Notes: a model not told the origin generated them from the letters alone. 64,000 nt of DNA from Chlamydoabsidia padenii (GCA_025330725.1 JAIWND010000003.1:1240001-1304000); one strand, 5' to 3'. Positions 36,137 to 47,225 are shown, numbered from the stretch's first letter. A program made the numbers and translations.

Positions 36137-36481
36137 ATGGATCATCCTCAAGAGCACCACCAAGAAGATGTATTAATGACCGATGCCACCACCACTGCCA
36201 TCTTTGACAAGAATGAATTCTCCTTTTTACCTCAAGTCCAAACCATTGTCCAGTCAATTCTGACAGGGGAGAATTCGGACGATATCGGCAAAGCGGTGGT
36301 TCGACTGAATGAACGAATGAATCAAGCTCGATTGTTGCTTCAAGATCTTCCTGGACTTCAATACGTCAAGGAAGAACAAGAGGCGATCCTACGTCAAGAA
36401 TCAGCTATACTCCGTCAACATCAAGACAAACTCCAACGATATACACAACTGCCTGCATTTACCTATGGATCAATGGAATAA
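36137..36481 (+). CDS. MED9: Mediator subunit 9
   Basis: Small middle-module subunit of the Mediator coactivator (Cse2 in yeast). Intronless frame of 114 aa. After an acidic/His-rich leader (MDHPQEHHQEDVLMTD) comes FSFLPQVQTIVQSILTGE and a long amphipathic helix region DIGKAVVRLNERMNQARLLL, then LPGLQYVKEEQEAILRQES, typical of the Med9 coiled coil that pairs with Med4. Length and helix pattern fit the family. Similar short coiled-coil proteins exist, so confidence is high but not complete. Confidence 0.82.
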   Translation: MDHPQEHHQEDVLMTDATTTAIFDKNEFSFLPQVQTIVQSILTGENSDDIGKAVVRLNERMNQARLLLQDLPGLQYVKEEQEAILRQESAILRQHQDKLQRYTQLPAFTYGSME

Positions 36482-36618
36482 TGGTTGTAGTTTGTAGTTA
36501 GTTGATTATATACCCTGATTTGATAAATAATAATAAATGATTTGGATTTAACATGGTTAGTTTTTATTGATATAAATATGAGGCGATATATATATATTAT
36601 ATATGTGGGGGGATATAT

Positions 36619-38525
36619 TTATAAAAGATCATCATCGTCATCCTTGTCGTTATCTTCATCACTGATCACACCAAAGTCATGTTCGCTACGTACGTCTTCA
36701 TCGTATTCTGGTGCTTGTTCTTCAACTGTAAAGATGGCCGAATACCGTTGACCGATCTATAAAAGACATGTTAGTAAACTATCCTTTCCCCTCCAACTGT
36801 TTTTTTTTTTTTTTTTACCTGTGAGATCTGTTCACAAAAGATATCAAAGTCTTCCTGTGTCCGACAATAAAAACCAAGCATCATGGATGGATCAAGTTGT
36901 GAGATATGGATTTTACGTGGAATCGTACAATGATAAGTAGCCAAATCCTGTTCTGTATAATCCACGAGACTTTTTGTTTCCAAAGCTGGTCGGGAGAAAT
37001 GAGGATCAATGTAGATCAATTCATCATCCTGTAATCCCATAAAGTATAAGGATGAATTCGGTCGTCCACTACATTAAACACATGAATATGTGTGAGTATA
37101 TAACTTGTTAATCCTTCTTCTTCTTCTTACCCTGCAATACCAACAAAGTAAGGAAGTCGGAAGCATGTCTATTAAAGGAATGAATGAGTGATATGATGGT
37201 GATATAGTTGGGAGGGCGGGGGGAGATTTACCTTTAAAGCAGGATAGTAGCTTTGATGTAAACTATCAATACCCAATCGAATAGCCACCAAGAGTAAAGT
37301 TGGTTTAAATGCAGGTAATGTATCTTGTTGAGTCATGTTGCTGTTGTTACTTGTAGATTGATTGTATATTTTCCGTGCTTCTTCCCTTTCCATGTCAGTA
37401 TGAGTCCTCGTGGTCAAGTAACCAAAATCACCTCTTGGTTTCTTCCCCGTCGCCACATCATATACATCTTTACGATATACCACCCCATCCGTCGCAATAT
37501 ATACCGCAAGATTTGCTTCGGGAAAGTCAGATACCAGAGCCCTGTTAAAGTAAAAAAAAAAAAGTGTCAGTATGATGTTTTTACTCTTTTCACCTAGTCA
37601 CTTACTGAATCACTTGACTGATTGTACTTGGTCCAAACCATTCGCCAATGTTTTTACCCAGTTGTTTACCAAGTAATGCAATCCGATGGATCGAAAAGGG
37701 AGCACGTGGTGATAATTCATCAAGGAACCAGTGAGTGATCTAAGAAAAAGAGTAGAATCATTAGCCTTTTTTTCTACTTTTTTTTTTTTCAAAAAAAAAA
37801 AGAAACCCTACCTTGGTATATGTTTTCCACGTGGGATCAGAGGGATCAGTACGACGCCATTGACGAGATAAAAAATGGATCATCAGAGCATTAGCCAATA
37901 AACTCTGACCACTACGTAACATACATCCCCAGCCTATATCCGTCTTGTAATGAGAAGGTCGAATAGGTGGATAATTATGGCGATAAGTCATCCAGTATCT
38001 TGAAGTAAAATCAACATAAAAGTCAGGTGGCCAAAGAACAGACATGACGGCAGTTGGGGTCGGTTCGGTTGTTGTAACTTCTTGAGTGGGTTCGACAGGA
38101 CTTGATGTAAAGACGTCTTCTTTTTGCGCTTCCAGCATATCATGTTGCATTTGCGTACCAAGCGGCATATCGTAGCGACACCCTAATAGCCAAAGTTCTT
38201 GAGCTGCGGCGGGTCGACCCGTGGTGGAGGTATCACTAAGTAGTTCCGACCCAGACATCCAAAGGTGATTCATAAAATGGCCAAACTTGAGTGGGATTTC
38301 AGCTGCAAGGTAGGACGAATTGGTGAGTAGTTTTTCTTTTAAAGGTGCACTGCTGATATGATTGCTGTTGTGTGGTTGAGGTAACGGGTCCTTTGTTAAT
38401 GTGGTCGATGATGCTACTTTTGTCGTCGTTGGTGAAATGTTACAAGGGGTATCATCAACGTTAATACCATCGGCAACTGATGGTGCTGTCATGCTGGATT
38501 CGCCGGAAATATAAGTAGATGCCAT
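36619..38525 (-). CDS. ATG4: cysteine protease Atg4
   Basis: C54-family protease that processes Atg8 and removes it from phosphatidylethanolamine during autophagy. Multiple exons, about 480 aa. A variable N-terminus is followed by [14 protein letters not shown] (read [19 protein letters not shown]), the block [16 protein letters not shown], and the nucleophile segment [20 protein letters not shown]. Downstream are [50 protein letters not shown] and the Asp/His segment [10 protein letters not shown], followed by [20 protein letters not shown]. The C-terminus is acidic with a possible Atg8-binding motif (F-G-V-I in [13 protein letters not shown]). All catalytic residues are present. Confidence 0.95.
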
Positions 38526-38735
38526 GAGTACTAAGAGTGTGTGTGTGAGTAGGAAGAATGATTAGATAGCAAAAGTAGTGGACAATGAGATAAGAAGGAT
38601 CACTTAAAATTCCATGAGTGTTCAAAGAACAAAGAATAAATGTATAAATGTATATATAAAAGAAGATGGATTTATTCTGGGAGAAAAAAGAAACGAGAAA
38701 AGAGTGGGAGAAATTTTAAAAAAAAGAGTAGCTGA

Positions 38736-40811
38736 TCAGGCGGAAGAGACTGATGGTCGGGACTTCAAATCAACTTTGCGCTGTTTCAAATCTGCTAGCG
38801 GCATGATCAAATCCTTTGCATCCTCCCCTATTTCCTCCCCTATCGCCTCCTCTGCCCGCTCAAACACGGTGCGAGGGATTCCTTTCATATACACTGCATT
38901 CGCCAATAGGACTTTTTCTTTCTCCTGTGGTGTTGTCAACTGATCCATTTTCTTTTTATCCTCCACCACCGCCTGGTGTTTCTGCACGACCCATTCGATC
39001 AACCCAATCTTATCATCGTCCGCCCCCGTCCCCCGCTCCAGTGCTTGTAAAACGTACGGGGTCACTTGGCGTGCTTTTTGGCCGGTGGTCCAGTTCTCGA
39101 TCGAGTGATCCCATGCTACTTCGGGGGCAAGCATATACGCCAAGGCGTGCGCGCGCGGTAACAACACTGTGGGGTGGGTCACCTTGTCATTAATCGTCCC
39201 CAAGGCTTCCATATACATTTCTTGGAAAAAGGGAACCGACATGATTTTTTCCCAAAGGTAGGAATGGACCATTCTTTGTGCGCTAAAGTCGATCCATTGA
39301 CCTGTCATGAGTTTTTGCTGGTCGGCTTCCAGACCATTGCCAAAGGTGAAATCAAAATCCATCGGTATAGTGATAAATTGTTGACTCTTGGGATGTTTAT
39401 ACAGAACATAGTTATTACCGGCTTTTCAAAAGTAAAAAAAAGGGGGGGGAATGAGTTGGGGGGGGGTCTCAATCGCCGACTTTTTTTTTTTTTTTTTTTT
39501 CTTGAAGCTACTTACAGTAGACAGTGGCATCCCAGTTCCCACCTAACCATTCACATGCTACCTGGCGTAAAAAGTGGGGTAGATGGATGACTCGGTTCCA
39601 TTGATCAAAGAGGGCAGCAGAGTCCTTGGGAGTTGGATGGGTGGACAAGTCGAATTGGGCGATGAATTTGGTCAGACCAATCAATCCTGTCATGCCATCA
39701 CCCTCTTTGACTTCATATACCAATGCATCATATCCCTCGGGCACATCACCATGATAAGCTAGGTCAGCGGCATACTCACCTTTACCACCATCCGCTTTGA
39801 TGATCATCCCAAGATCCACTTGCTCACTTCCATGATGAATCGTCTGTCGCAGGAACCTTGGTAAGGAAAATGTGAATGGACAGTCTTTTTTTTTTTTTCT
39901 TTGTACTTACGATTCATCGACGACATCATCTGTGATAAGGTAAAGACCTACAGGTCGACCATTGAAGTAAACACTAAATTGCATAGTTGAGTATAATTGG
40001 AAACTCCTCCAAGTTTTCTTACCGAGCATATGTTCCTTGAGGCCCCACTACACCTGATGCTTGTAATATATCAGAATAAAGTTTTTCCCTCATCATGGTG
40101 GCATCTGTTGCTTCTGGTCTCAGTTTCAAACTCCATCGATCATACAATCCTTCCTGTGTCTTTAACTTTACTTTATAAGGTACCTTGGCCCATGTTCGAC
40201 TGGAATGACCACCCACTTTTAAACTCACTTGGTCGAACTGTTGTACATGGTCGTAACTATAAATGGAAATTCATGCAAAAAGAAAAAAAAATTAACAATG
40301 TTCAAACCCCGCTCGTTTTTTGTACCTAATAAAAGTCATTTTGCCTTCAATTTTGGCCACTACATTCATTTTATCAGAATGTAATTGATCCAAAGCAACA
40401 GGATCAAACTCGAATAAAAGATGAGCAATGACACCATCTTGATACAATGGAGACGAGCCATGATCAAAAGGAATGTCATAGATTTTGGGTAAAGTGGGCA
40501 ATTGGAGATGATTCCATGGCCGGCCATAGACTTCATTAAATGTACGGTCAACTTGTTTTAATGCAGGTCGATCAAATGATTCATAATCCGCCATGTTACT
40601 GGATGAATCAAGTAGAACGTAACGGTAAGCGGATTCTCCCGGCGCCATCCCACTGTAAAGAAAGGGTACCGTGGGATGGGGTTGGAGGGGATACATTTGA
40701 TTATCCACTGCCACAGATACTGTCATGGAAGGTTGAGTCATCACTACATGATACTCCACGATCCGAGCAGACTGACATGTATAGACGAGTACTAGAAAAA
40801 GAGAGGAGATG

Positions 40812-40848
<37 letters not shown>

Positions 40849-40902
40849 GAATATAAAATAAGGGGACTTGCCGAAAAACAAGAAAAGGAAAAGGAATGTC
40901 AT
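38736..40902 (-). CDS. CotH-kinase-family secreted protein
   Basis: Member of the CotH family, named for a bacterial spore-coat kinase and abundant in Mucorales, where some members are surface proteins. Several exons, about 620 aa. Exon 1 (40902-40872) encodes MTFLFLFLFF and joins exon 2 (from 40791) through a GC-AG intron; together they make a signal peptide, MTFLFLFLFFVLVYTCQSA, with likely cleavage after QSA. Kinase-like features: KVGGHSSRTWAKVPYKVKLK (Lys), GLYLITDDVVDESFLRQ, and ITIPMDFDFTFGNG (the DFD metal-binding segment). No GPI-anchor signal is visible; the end is Lys-rich and charged (LKQRKVDLKSRPSVSSA), so the protein may be soluble. Substrate unknown; I cannot tell from sequence whether it has any role in host contact. 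Confidence 0.85.
40815..40845. repeat. 31-nt poly-T tract
   Basis: Inside the first (GC-AG) intron of the CotH-family gene; poly-A in sense, upstream of a pyrimidine-rich acceptor. Confidence 0.95.
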
Positions 40903-41248
40903 GGAGGGAAACAAGATGGAAATCAAAAAAAAAAAAAAAAAAGAGAAAAGAAGGATAGATCAATGGGATTTATCAGATTAGTTCAGATCGAAACGGGAGG
41001 TTTATCCTTTGGCCGAAAACGAAATGACGAGATGACAGTTATCGGGGTTTTAAAAACACGTGGGGGCAAGTAGTAAAAATAGTCTTCACAATGCAACCCA
41101 ATGATAGTTAATTAAAAAGAGATAGACAAGTTTTTATTTTTATTATGATTTTGATTAACAAGATAAATAATCTATAGCTACTACATATACGCGGAAGGAG
41201 TTGGAATCTAGTGGTCAAGTCAAATGAAACAACCCTGGGTCGGCGATT
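40903..41248. other. intergenic region upstream of the CotH gene
   Basis: 346 bp between the CotH start and the 3' end of the phosphatase gene. Contains a motif variant ATCGGGGTTTTAAA at 41041-41054, about 140 bp upstream of the CotH start. Confidence 0.45.
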
Positions 41249-42252
41249 TTAAGTGGCGTATTTTTGACATTGGATTTGAGTATACTGATGAGTCTTGATA
41301 TCCATTGCCGTCAGGCTTCCACCGTATACACATCGACTGTCCAAACCAAAGGTGACATTTTCAAGATCCAACCCACGAGAGGCATCATGTCCATAATAAA
41401 TCTTGATAGGTGGTGTATTGTTCTTTTGTTGTTCATTGTAAGCATCCGTCCAGTGAGTACCTTGCTTGTTATCCCGACTTGGCACACCATCGACAATATC
41501 CCGGATGTTGAAGACGGTATGTGGGTCATTGAGAGTCACGTTCTTGATCGTTGGATCTACACCACCATGGACCACTCGTGCATTCATAAAAGGTAAATCA
41601 AGGACCATAGGACACTGTACCAAATAATCATAATCGTCTCTAGTAAGGTTCCTAGAAGAACAAAAAGGATGAGTTATTTGATAGATAGGTGATCAAGAGT
41701 GACCTACACAGCAATGGCAGCATGTTCATTCTTGAATTTCATTGGATCAGCTACATTGCCTTCAGGCAAATAAGCTTTAGGAGGAGCCATCTGTTGGATA
41801 CCATTGATATTTTCAAACGTCTTGAATCGTATTACATAGTCATCATGATTGCCTCTTACACAATACATTCCTTTTTCCTTGGCCAGTCGTATCACCCCAG
41901 GATTATCAGGACCTTTGGACACCATGTCACCAGCAAGGATCATGGCATCTGTTGATTGATTGTATTGAACTTTTGCCACCAATTCCGCCAATTCATTAGC
42001 ACAACCATGGACATCACCCACCACAAAGATACGTTGTTTGTTACTGAGATCCAATGACACTAGTCGGGTCAGATTCGAGAATTTAGATTCGGCTTGACCG
42101 TAACCTTGGGTTGACTGTTGCTTGCGAGTAAGGACCACGGCAGGGACAATTGCCACTACGAGTACTGCTACCACAGCAAAGGCAATACCGATACGAAGGA
42201 AGAGGCGATGACGATTCGATGGGACTTGGTAGTAACTGGGTAATTCATTCAT
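41249..42252 (-). CDS. PPN2: Ppn2-like vacuolar endopolyphosphatase (metallophosphatase)
   Basis: PPP-superfamily metallophosphatase with an N-terminal membrane anchor, like yeast Ppn2, which degrades vacuolar polyphosphate. Two exons (42252-41708, 41651-41249) give 315 aa. A short cytosolic N-terminus is followed by a single helix (LRIGIAFAVVAVLVVAIVPA), giving a type II topology with a lumenal catalytic domain. Metal-site motifs in order: VVGDVHGCANELAEL, ILAGDMVSKGPDN, CVRGNHDDYVIRF, RVVHGGVDP and YYGHDASRGL. All five are intact. A bacterial-type ApaH or diadenosine phosphatase reading is less likely given the anchor. A motif variant lies 47 bp upstream and a 57-nt poly-T tract further out. 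Confidence 0.85.
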
Positions 42253-42298
42253 GGAAGGATAAAAAGGGGGAGGAAAAGAGAGGTGAGGAAATGAAAAA

Positions 42299-42310
42299 TC
42301 GGGGTTTGGA
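42299..42310 (-). promoter_or_regulatory. motif variant TCGGGGTTTGGA
   Basis: Weak match, 47 bp upstream of the PPN2 start. Confidence 0.25.
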
Positions 42311-42322
42311 TCTCCCTTTATG

Positions 42323-42324
<2 letters not shown>

Positions 42325-42381
<57 letters not shown>
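42325..42381. repeat. 57-nt poly-T tract
   Basis: Pure T run between the PPN2 start and the AP-1 mu 3' end; it reads as poly-A in the sense of PPN2, about 70-130 bp upstream of the ATG. Confidence 0.95.
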
Positions 42382-42382
<1 letters not shown>

Positions 42383-42604
42383 GCCTTTTAGTCGGACCCT
42401 GCGCCGGTTGATCCGCCAAGTCCTGCGATCTCCTCCCAAAGTATCATGAATATGATGCCAAGATTCAAATCACACTTCTTTATTGATAAGTTTATGGTAC
42501 AATACTATACTTAAAAAGACTTGGGATATAAATAGATGTTTATAAAGTAAATGTGACAAAAGTAAAAACAGTATATAGTAATAATAGCAATAGTATTTCA
42601 AGGA

Positions 42605-44380
42605 TCAGTAATCATTTGAGGATTGTTTGTTGGCCTTGATAGTTTCAGGCATGCGCATTTGATAGTCTAAAATAAAGAGATGTCAAATAATCTATTCAAG
42701 TTCATTGATCCTCGCCCGGGTTCTACTTACCTCCGTTTTGAGTGATATATCTAACCCAAGGCAAAGCTTGATATCCACTTTTTTCTACAATCTTTAGATA
42801 CCGCACTTGAATACCAGAGACTGTAAAGTAAGGTATTTCAAACTTGATGTTGATTGGTGGTTTCTTTTCAGTTTCTTCGGCAGCTTGTACGGACGGTAGA
42901 CCAAAATGAGCACGCATAATGAATTCTTTCCCACCTTGGAATTGTTTCATTTTCCATACCAAACAGGACTTTTCCGGTTTATAAGATACACTACCACTAC
43001 TACACTATAATATATTTAAGGGTTAGAACACCCCTTTCATCCTTTTTTTTTTTTTTTTACCTTGAATTTTGGTGTATCCGCATCATCAGGTACAGGCACC
43101 TCGATTTCTACATTGTTGGCGCTACTTTTCTTCTTGAATTGAGCCCTGGCCTTGACCAAGTATTCCACCCGTGAGCCAGAATAAGTTTCCACCACAGCTT
43201 CAACCCAAATCAAAGGTTTGACGCTGGTTTGTAATCGATAACTCATCAGTTCAAAGTCACCGTCAGGAGGGATGAAACTGATGGTACGGTCGTTTTCGAA
43301 TCTTGATAGTCGGACGCATTGGTGGAATTTGACGTCTTCCATTTCAATCGCCTTTGCAGAGTTGGCTATTAAGCAAAAAAGAAGAGTAAGTATAGGGGAT
43401 ATTCATTCATCAAGCCTATTTTTACCTCGACCAGTTGCTTCAAACATGACTTTATCATTTAATCCCAATCGAAGTTCAGGCATACCAGAGAGATAACATC
43501 GCATTTTGACAGCACCCAATACTTCACTTCGTAATACATTTCCATTCGCATTGACCTATCAAAACAAAAGAGAGAGAGGTGTTAGTGATCCCCTTCAAGT
43601 CATCTGTTTATATATGTATATCTTAATTTTACCAGAAGGTTGACACTTTCAACCACGTCCAAAAAGACTTCATTCTTTTTATACTTGACACCTTCCGATC
43701 GCCAAGAGACAGCATTAGTGACAGCCATAGGAGGACGCACCTGGACTTCCAATTTATAAGCATCTTGAGTAATGTATTCTTGTAAAATCTTGGTTTCAGT
43801 TGTCTGAGGGTAGCCAAAGTCCATCATTTCATCCAATAGTTCATACACAATCACAAAGTTATCCCGGATCGATTCTTCTTCTAGTTCCTTGAAGTATTCC
43901 ACAAAGACTTGAGTCAGTTTGTGCAAATAAAGCATGATCGATGCCGCGTTGGTGTTTTTCCTCGTCAAGGCCAAGACTATATATATAAAAGGGTGTTAAT
44001 TAGTTTACTATAAAGAGTCAACTTCAATCAAGTACTTACGATAAAGATTGCTGTGTTTTAGATACAAATAGTTAATACCATCGTGAGTAAAACAGGGTAG
44101 AGGGATTTGTTCATCTTCGGCTTCAGATATCTATCCAATCTGGGGGGGTTAGTCATTATTCTTTCTTTGTAACCAACTACTTACCAGAGGCATAAACTTT
44201 TCCACTGCAGTCATTGGAATATCACCACGATAGTTACGGGAGATGAGTACTTTGCCCTTTAAATCAAGAATAAACACTATCATATTAAAATAGATGAGGT
44301 TAGTCATGATGACAGCTTTATTGCCCTTTCCCCCGTATTCTTTATTTGTTGAGTATGTCTTTCTTACCTGCAGAAGCCAT
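42605..44380 (-). CDS. APM1: AP-1 clathrin adaptor mu subunit
   Basis: Medium chain of the AP-1 adaptor at the trans-Golgi/endosomes; recognises YxxPhi sorting signals. About 430 aa over at least eight exons. The first coding exon is 13 nt (44380-44368, MASA plus one base) and joins VFILDLKGKVLISRNYRGDI. The longin-like half continues through FTHDGINYLYLKHSNLY and FVEYFKELEEESIRDNFVIV. The mu homology domain has VSWRSEGVKYKKNEVFLDVV, SGMPELRLGLNDKVMFEATG, FHQCVRLSRFENDRTISFIP and the C-terminal LKIVEKSGYQALPWVRYITQ-NGDYQ. The tail after DYQ is longer than usual (ends QSSNDY). RYITQNGDY with the KKNE motif favours AP-1 over AP-2. Confidence 0.94.
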
Positions 44381-45174
44381 GAGGATGAACGCGACTTGAA
44401 ATAAGTAAATGTATAGGTGTATATATATAAAAAAGGAATGGAAAGAGGAAGAGTGGAAGAAAAAAGAAAAAAAAAAAAAAAGAAAAAAAAAAAAAAAAAG
44501 AATTGAAATGGTTTTCGACTGAGGATCATCGTTTGAAATCCCGTCGGTCATAAAAATCCGATTTTCTCCCTCTTCTCTGTCCATTCAACAACGAACTATT
44601 CTTATGGATTCTCTGCGTACAAGAACAGATGGGTTCCTTATATGAATATAGCACATTGATGTTTATCTTTGGTAAGGGGGCCGGTGTTTGGAATATTTAC
44701 ATTAACCCCCCCTTCGTTTGATGCCTTTCTCACCATAAACATCTAACAAATTATCGACAAGAACTAGGGGACGGGTGTTTCTTATTACATTCCATCGGCT
44801 GGTTCAACTATTGATTGGCCTTCCCTCCCTTTAGAAATAGTGGTGCATGTACCAATAACACCTATACATAGTCTCTTCCTTAATATAGTTTGCTGTCATC
44901 ACTCTTATTACATCCCACTACAATAAAATACGTATGTCTCTTTATATTATTATTGTTCGCTTAAACTTGTATGTTAATGGTGGTGATGCATACGGTGGTG
45001 ATATGTAAGAATACCGTCCAATGAAAAGCATTTATGTCAGACTCCGTTTGATAACCAGCGGAAAAGCAATCATCCGTTCCGCATCAACCAATAAGGTTGT
45101 AGTATTTATACGGCTAAATAATTTTCCGTAATTGCATTTTTAACATTAACATTTAGATAAAAACACCGATCGTA
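44381..45174. other. intergenic region AP-1 mu to tRNA-Gln
   Basis: Apart from the motif at 44532 and A tracts at 44469-44500 nothing is recognised. AT-rich TATA-like stretch GTAGTATTTATACGG precedes the tRNA by about 70 bp. Confidence 0.45.
44532..44545 (+). promoter_or_regulatory. motif variant TTTGAAATCCCGTC
   Basis: 152 bp upstream of the AP-1 mu start. Confidence 0.45.
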
Positions 45175-45246
45175 GGCTTTGTGATGTAATGGTCAGCATA
45201 TGAGACTCTGAATCTCATTATCCGAGTTCGAGTCTCGGCAAAGCCT
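45175..45246 (+). tRNA. tRNA-Gln(CTG): tRNA-Gln (anticodon CTG)
   Basis: 72-nt cloverleaf without intron. The acceptor stem GGCTTTG pairs with CAAAGCC. The D arm holds GATGTAATGGTCAGC. The anticodon stem TGAGA/TCTCA encloses loop CTCTGAA with anticodon CTG. The T arm is CCGAG-TTCGAGT-CTCGG, giving a strong B box. The discriminator base is T and a TTTT terminator follows at about 45250. It decodes CAG. Confidence 0.95.
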
Positions 45247-45303
45247 CGCTTTTCGCATTTTTTGCATTGGAGCGGCATTTAAAAATATCTCATACACGTT
45301 TCC

Positions 45304-45330
45304 TTTTTTTTTTTTTTTTTTTTTTTTTTG
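45304..45330. repeat. poly-T tract
   Basis: About 26 T, 60 bp downstream of the tRNA gene. Confidence 0.9.
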
Positions 45331-45448
45331 CTTTCAAAGACAGAGCTCAATACAACATTGTGGGATACAAAGAGAAGATATTTATTGGTATTCAATATGA
45401 GAAAACAAGCTATCCTATACATCAAACGACTTTTGATCACTGAGAACC

Positions 45449-45778
45449 TTATTCTTCCGTCAGATGAAAAGTAAGATCATCAGTTACTGCCAACGCCTGT
45501 TTTAATCGAGCCAGATCAAAGTAGGTACGATCAGGCCAAGGTGCCCCATTCATCAACCGTGTTCCATCCAATCGAAGAAAGCCAGGAGCATACTTGAAAG
45601 TCAAGTAGAACAGCTCATTGTTTTCGTTTTTTCCACATACCAAGAGTTTTTGTGATTTCCCCGTGGGATCATAAGGTTGAAAGGAAACTTGTTCACCATC
45701 CACTGTCAAGTACTGCTCGCCGTGCCCGATCAAAATAATGTCTCCATAGGTAATAGCTTGTCCTTGAGTTGTTTCCAT
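45449..45778 (-). CDS. small orphan beta-rich protein, 109 aa
   Basis: Single-exon frame starting METTQGQAITYGDIILIGHG. No family recognised. The pattern of short beta segments and turns (GDIILIGHGEQYLTVDGEQV, LLVCGKNENNELFYLTFKYA, PGFLRLDGTRLMNG) resembles one or more lobes of a beta-trefoil such as fascin-like or cytolysin-like folds, but this is only an impression. The C-terminus LARLKQALAVTDDLTFHLTE is helical and acidic. No signal peptide or membrane segment. A poly-A run in + strand lies just upstream of the ATG; an extension into it would encode a Phe run and is rejected. Coding status is supported by composition and length only. Confidence 0.6.
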   Translation of the reverse strand: METTQGQAITYGDIILIGHGEQYLTVDGEQVSFQPYDPTGKSQKLLVCGKNENNELFYLTFKYAPGFLRLDGTRLMNGAPWPDRTYFDLARLKQALAVTDDLTFHLTEE

Positions 45779-46292
45779 AGTGTAAGAATGAAGAAAGAAG
45801 ATGAAAAAAAAAAAAAAAAATAGAGGATGGGTTGTCGGTTTTATAATTATGGCGCAGTGTGAGTCAACGTTTCCAACCACTAGGACCCTGTGATTGAGTT
45901 TTTCATTCGTACAACCGCCTTACCATTTTCTTCCATTCTTTCTTTTTCAGGTGAATAACAATAGTGCCCTGGTCATGCTTCACCTCTTTCATTTCCATGA
46001 ATTGGAAGGATGGTCGCCAAGACACTTTTCGCTTGTGAATGAGACACAAAGGTGGGAATTCAAATTCTACAGCATTAATATGCCGATTTTTGTTTTCAAA
46101 TCCAGCATTTTACCCCTGTTTTCACATACACGATATTTATTCCATCACTGTAGTTTTTCTATTTTTATCAAAGACAGGTTTTTATTTGTAGAATGTTAAT
46201 AATAATAAAAAAGAAGATGTATACAAAAGAGAAGATGTAACAAGAGATGTAAACACAAAGAGGGAAAAAAAGGGGGGATGATAGTGATGCAT
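45779..46292. other. intergenic region
   Basis: 514 bp upstream of the orphan gene and downstream of RPS5. A weak motif-like TTTTCAAATCCAGC occurs near 46095. Nothing else seen. Confidence 0.4.
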
Positions 46293-46977
46293 TTATCGGT
46301 TAGACTTGGCCACACGTTCGAGTTCGTCCTTCTTCTTGATGGCATAAGAGTTGGAGGAACCCTTGGCAGCGTTGATCAATTCATCAGCCAAGCATTCAGC
46401 AATGGTCTTGACGTTACGGAAAGCAGCTTCACGAGTACCAGTGGTGATCAAGGCAATAGATTGGTTGACACGACGGAGAGGAGACACATCAACGGCTTGA
46501 CGACGAACAGTACCTTGGGAACCAATACGGGTAGAGTCTTCACGGGGACCAGTGTTGATAATAGCATCCACCAAGATTTGCACAGGGTTTTGATCGGTCA
46601 ACAAGTTGACGATTTCAAAGGCGTGTTGAACGATACGAGCAGCCAACAACTTTTTACCATTGTTGCGACCGTGCATCATCAAAGAGTTGGTCAAACGTTC
46701 AACGATAGGGCACTAAAAAAAAAAAAAAGAGAGCCAAGTGATTAGTACAGTTCTTTTTTTTTTTCCCTTTGTTCAGGATACTTACTTGAGCCTTACGGAA
46801 ACGCTTGGCAGCGAAACGACCAGCAGTGTGGGGCAAGTAGACATGTTGACGGACAGAGATGTAATCTTGGAGAGAGATATCCTTAACTTCAACATCTTCA
46901 TAAGACCACTTGTTGAAGAGCTTGCGAGTGCCATCGGCGCTGGCCAAGACGTCGGCAGGTAAGTTCAAAGCAACCAT
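46293..46977 (-). CDS. RPS5: 40S ribosomal protein S5 (uS7)
   Basis: Small-subunit protein of the head region near the mRNA exit. Two coding exons (about 46977-46787 and 46713-46293) give 203 aa. Visible: [97 protein letters not shown] and the C-terminal [21 protein letters not shown], which is fully typical. The 5' UTR appears to be interrupted by an intron at about 46980-47156, since the ATG sits two bases after an acceptor AG and a GTAAGC donor lies at 47156-47151; this intron contains a TGGA tetranucleotide repeat. Confidence 0.97.
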
Positions 46978-47126
46978 GACTAATTCATATACATTAATAT
47001 AAAAAAAAAGAGCGTCGGTTAGTTTCATTGATCACCATCCGTGGTAGTAGATGTCGTTGGTGTAATAATATATCCCCTTACTATTGAACAAAAAAAAAAA
47101 AGACAAGTAAAGAGGGATACAATAAA

Positions 47127-47150
47127 ATGGATGGATGGATGGATGGATGG
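47127..47150. repeat. (TGGA)n tetranucleotide repeat
   Basis: About five to six TGGA units within the proposed RPS5 5' UTR intron, next to its donor. A comparable repeat sits in the RPL29 5' UTR intron. Confidence 0.85.
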
Positions 47151-47225
47151 GCTTACCTTGATAATTATAAAGAGGAAGAAAAAAATCAAAAGGCGGGAAT
47201 CCAGCAAAAGAAAGAATCGAGCAAG

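Noticed and set aside
39000..39193. Plus frame opposite the CotH gene with Pro-rich sequence
   Set aside because: Antisense of a coding exon with the kinase-family C-terminal region.
42150..42449. Plus frame with a Phe run
   Set aside because: Translation of the 57-nt poly-T tract between genes.
47127..47150. TGGA repeat considered as telomere-like or satellite array
   Set aside because: Only five to six units, inside a proposed UTR intron; too short for either.
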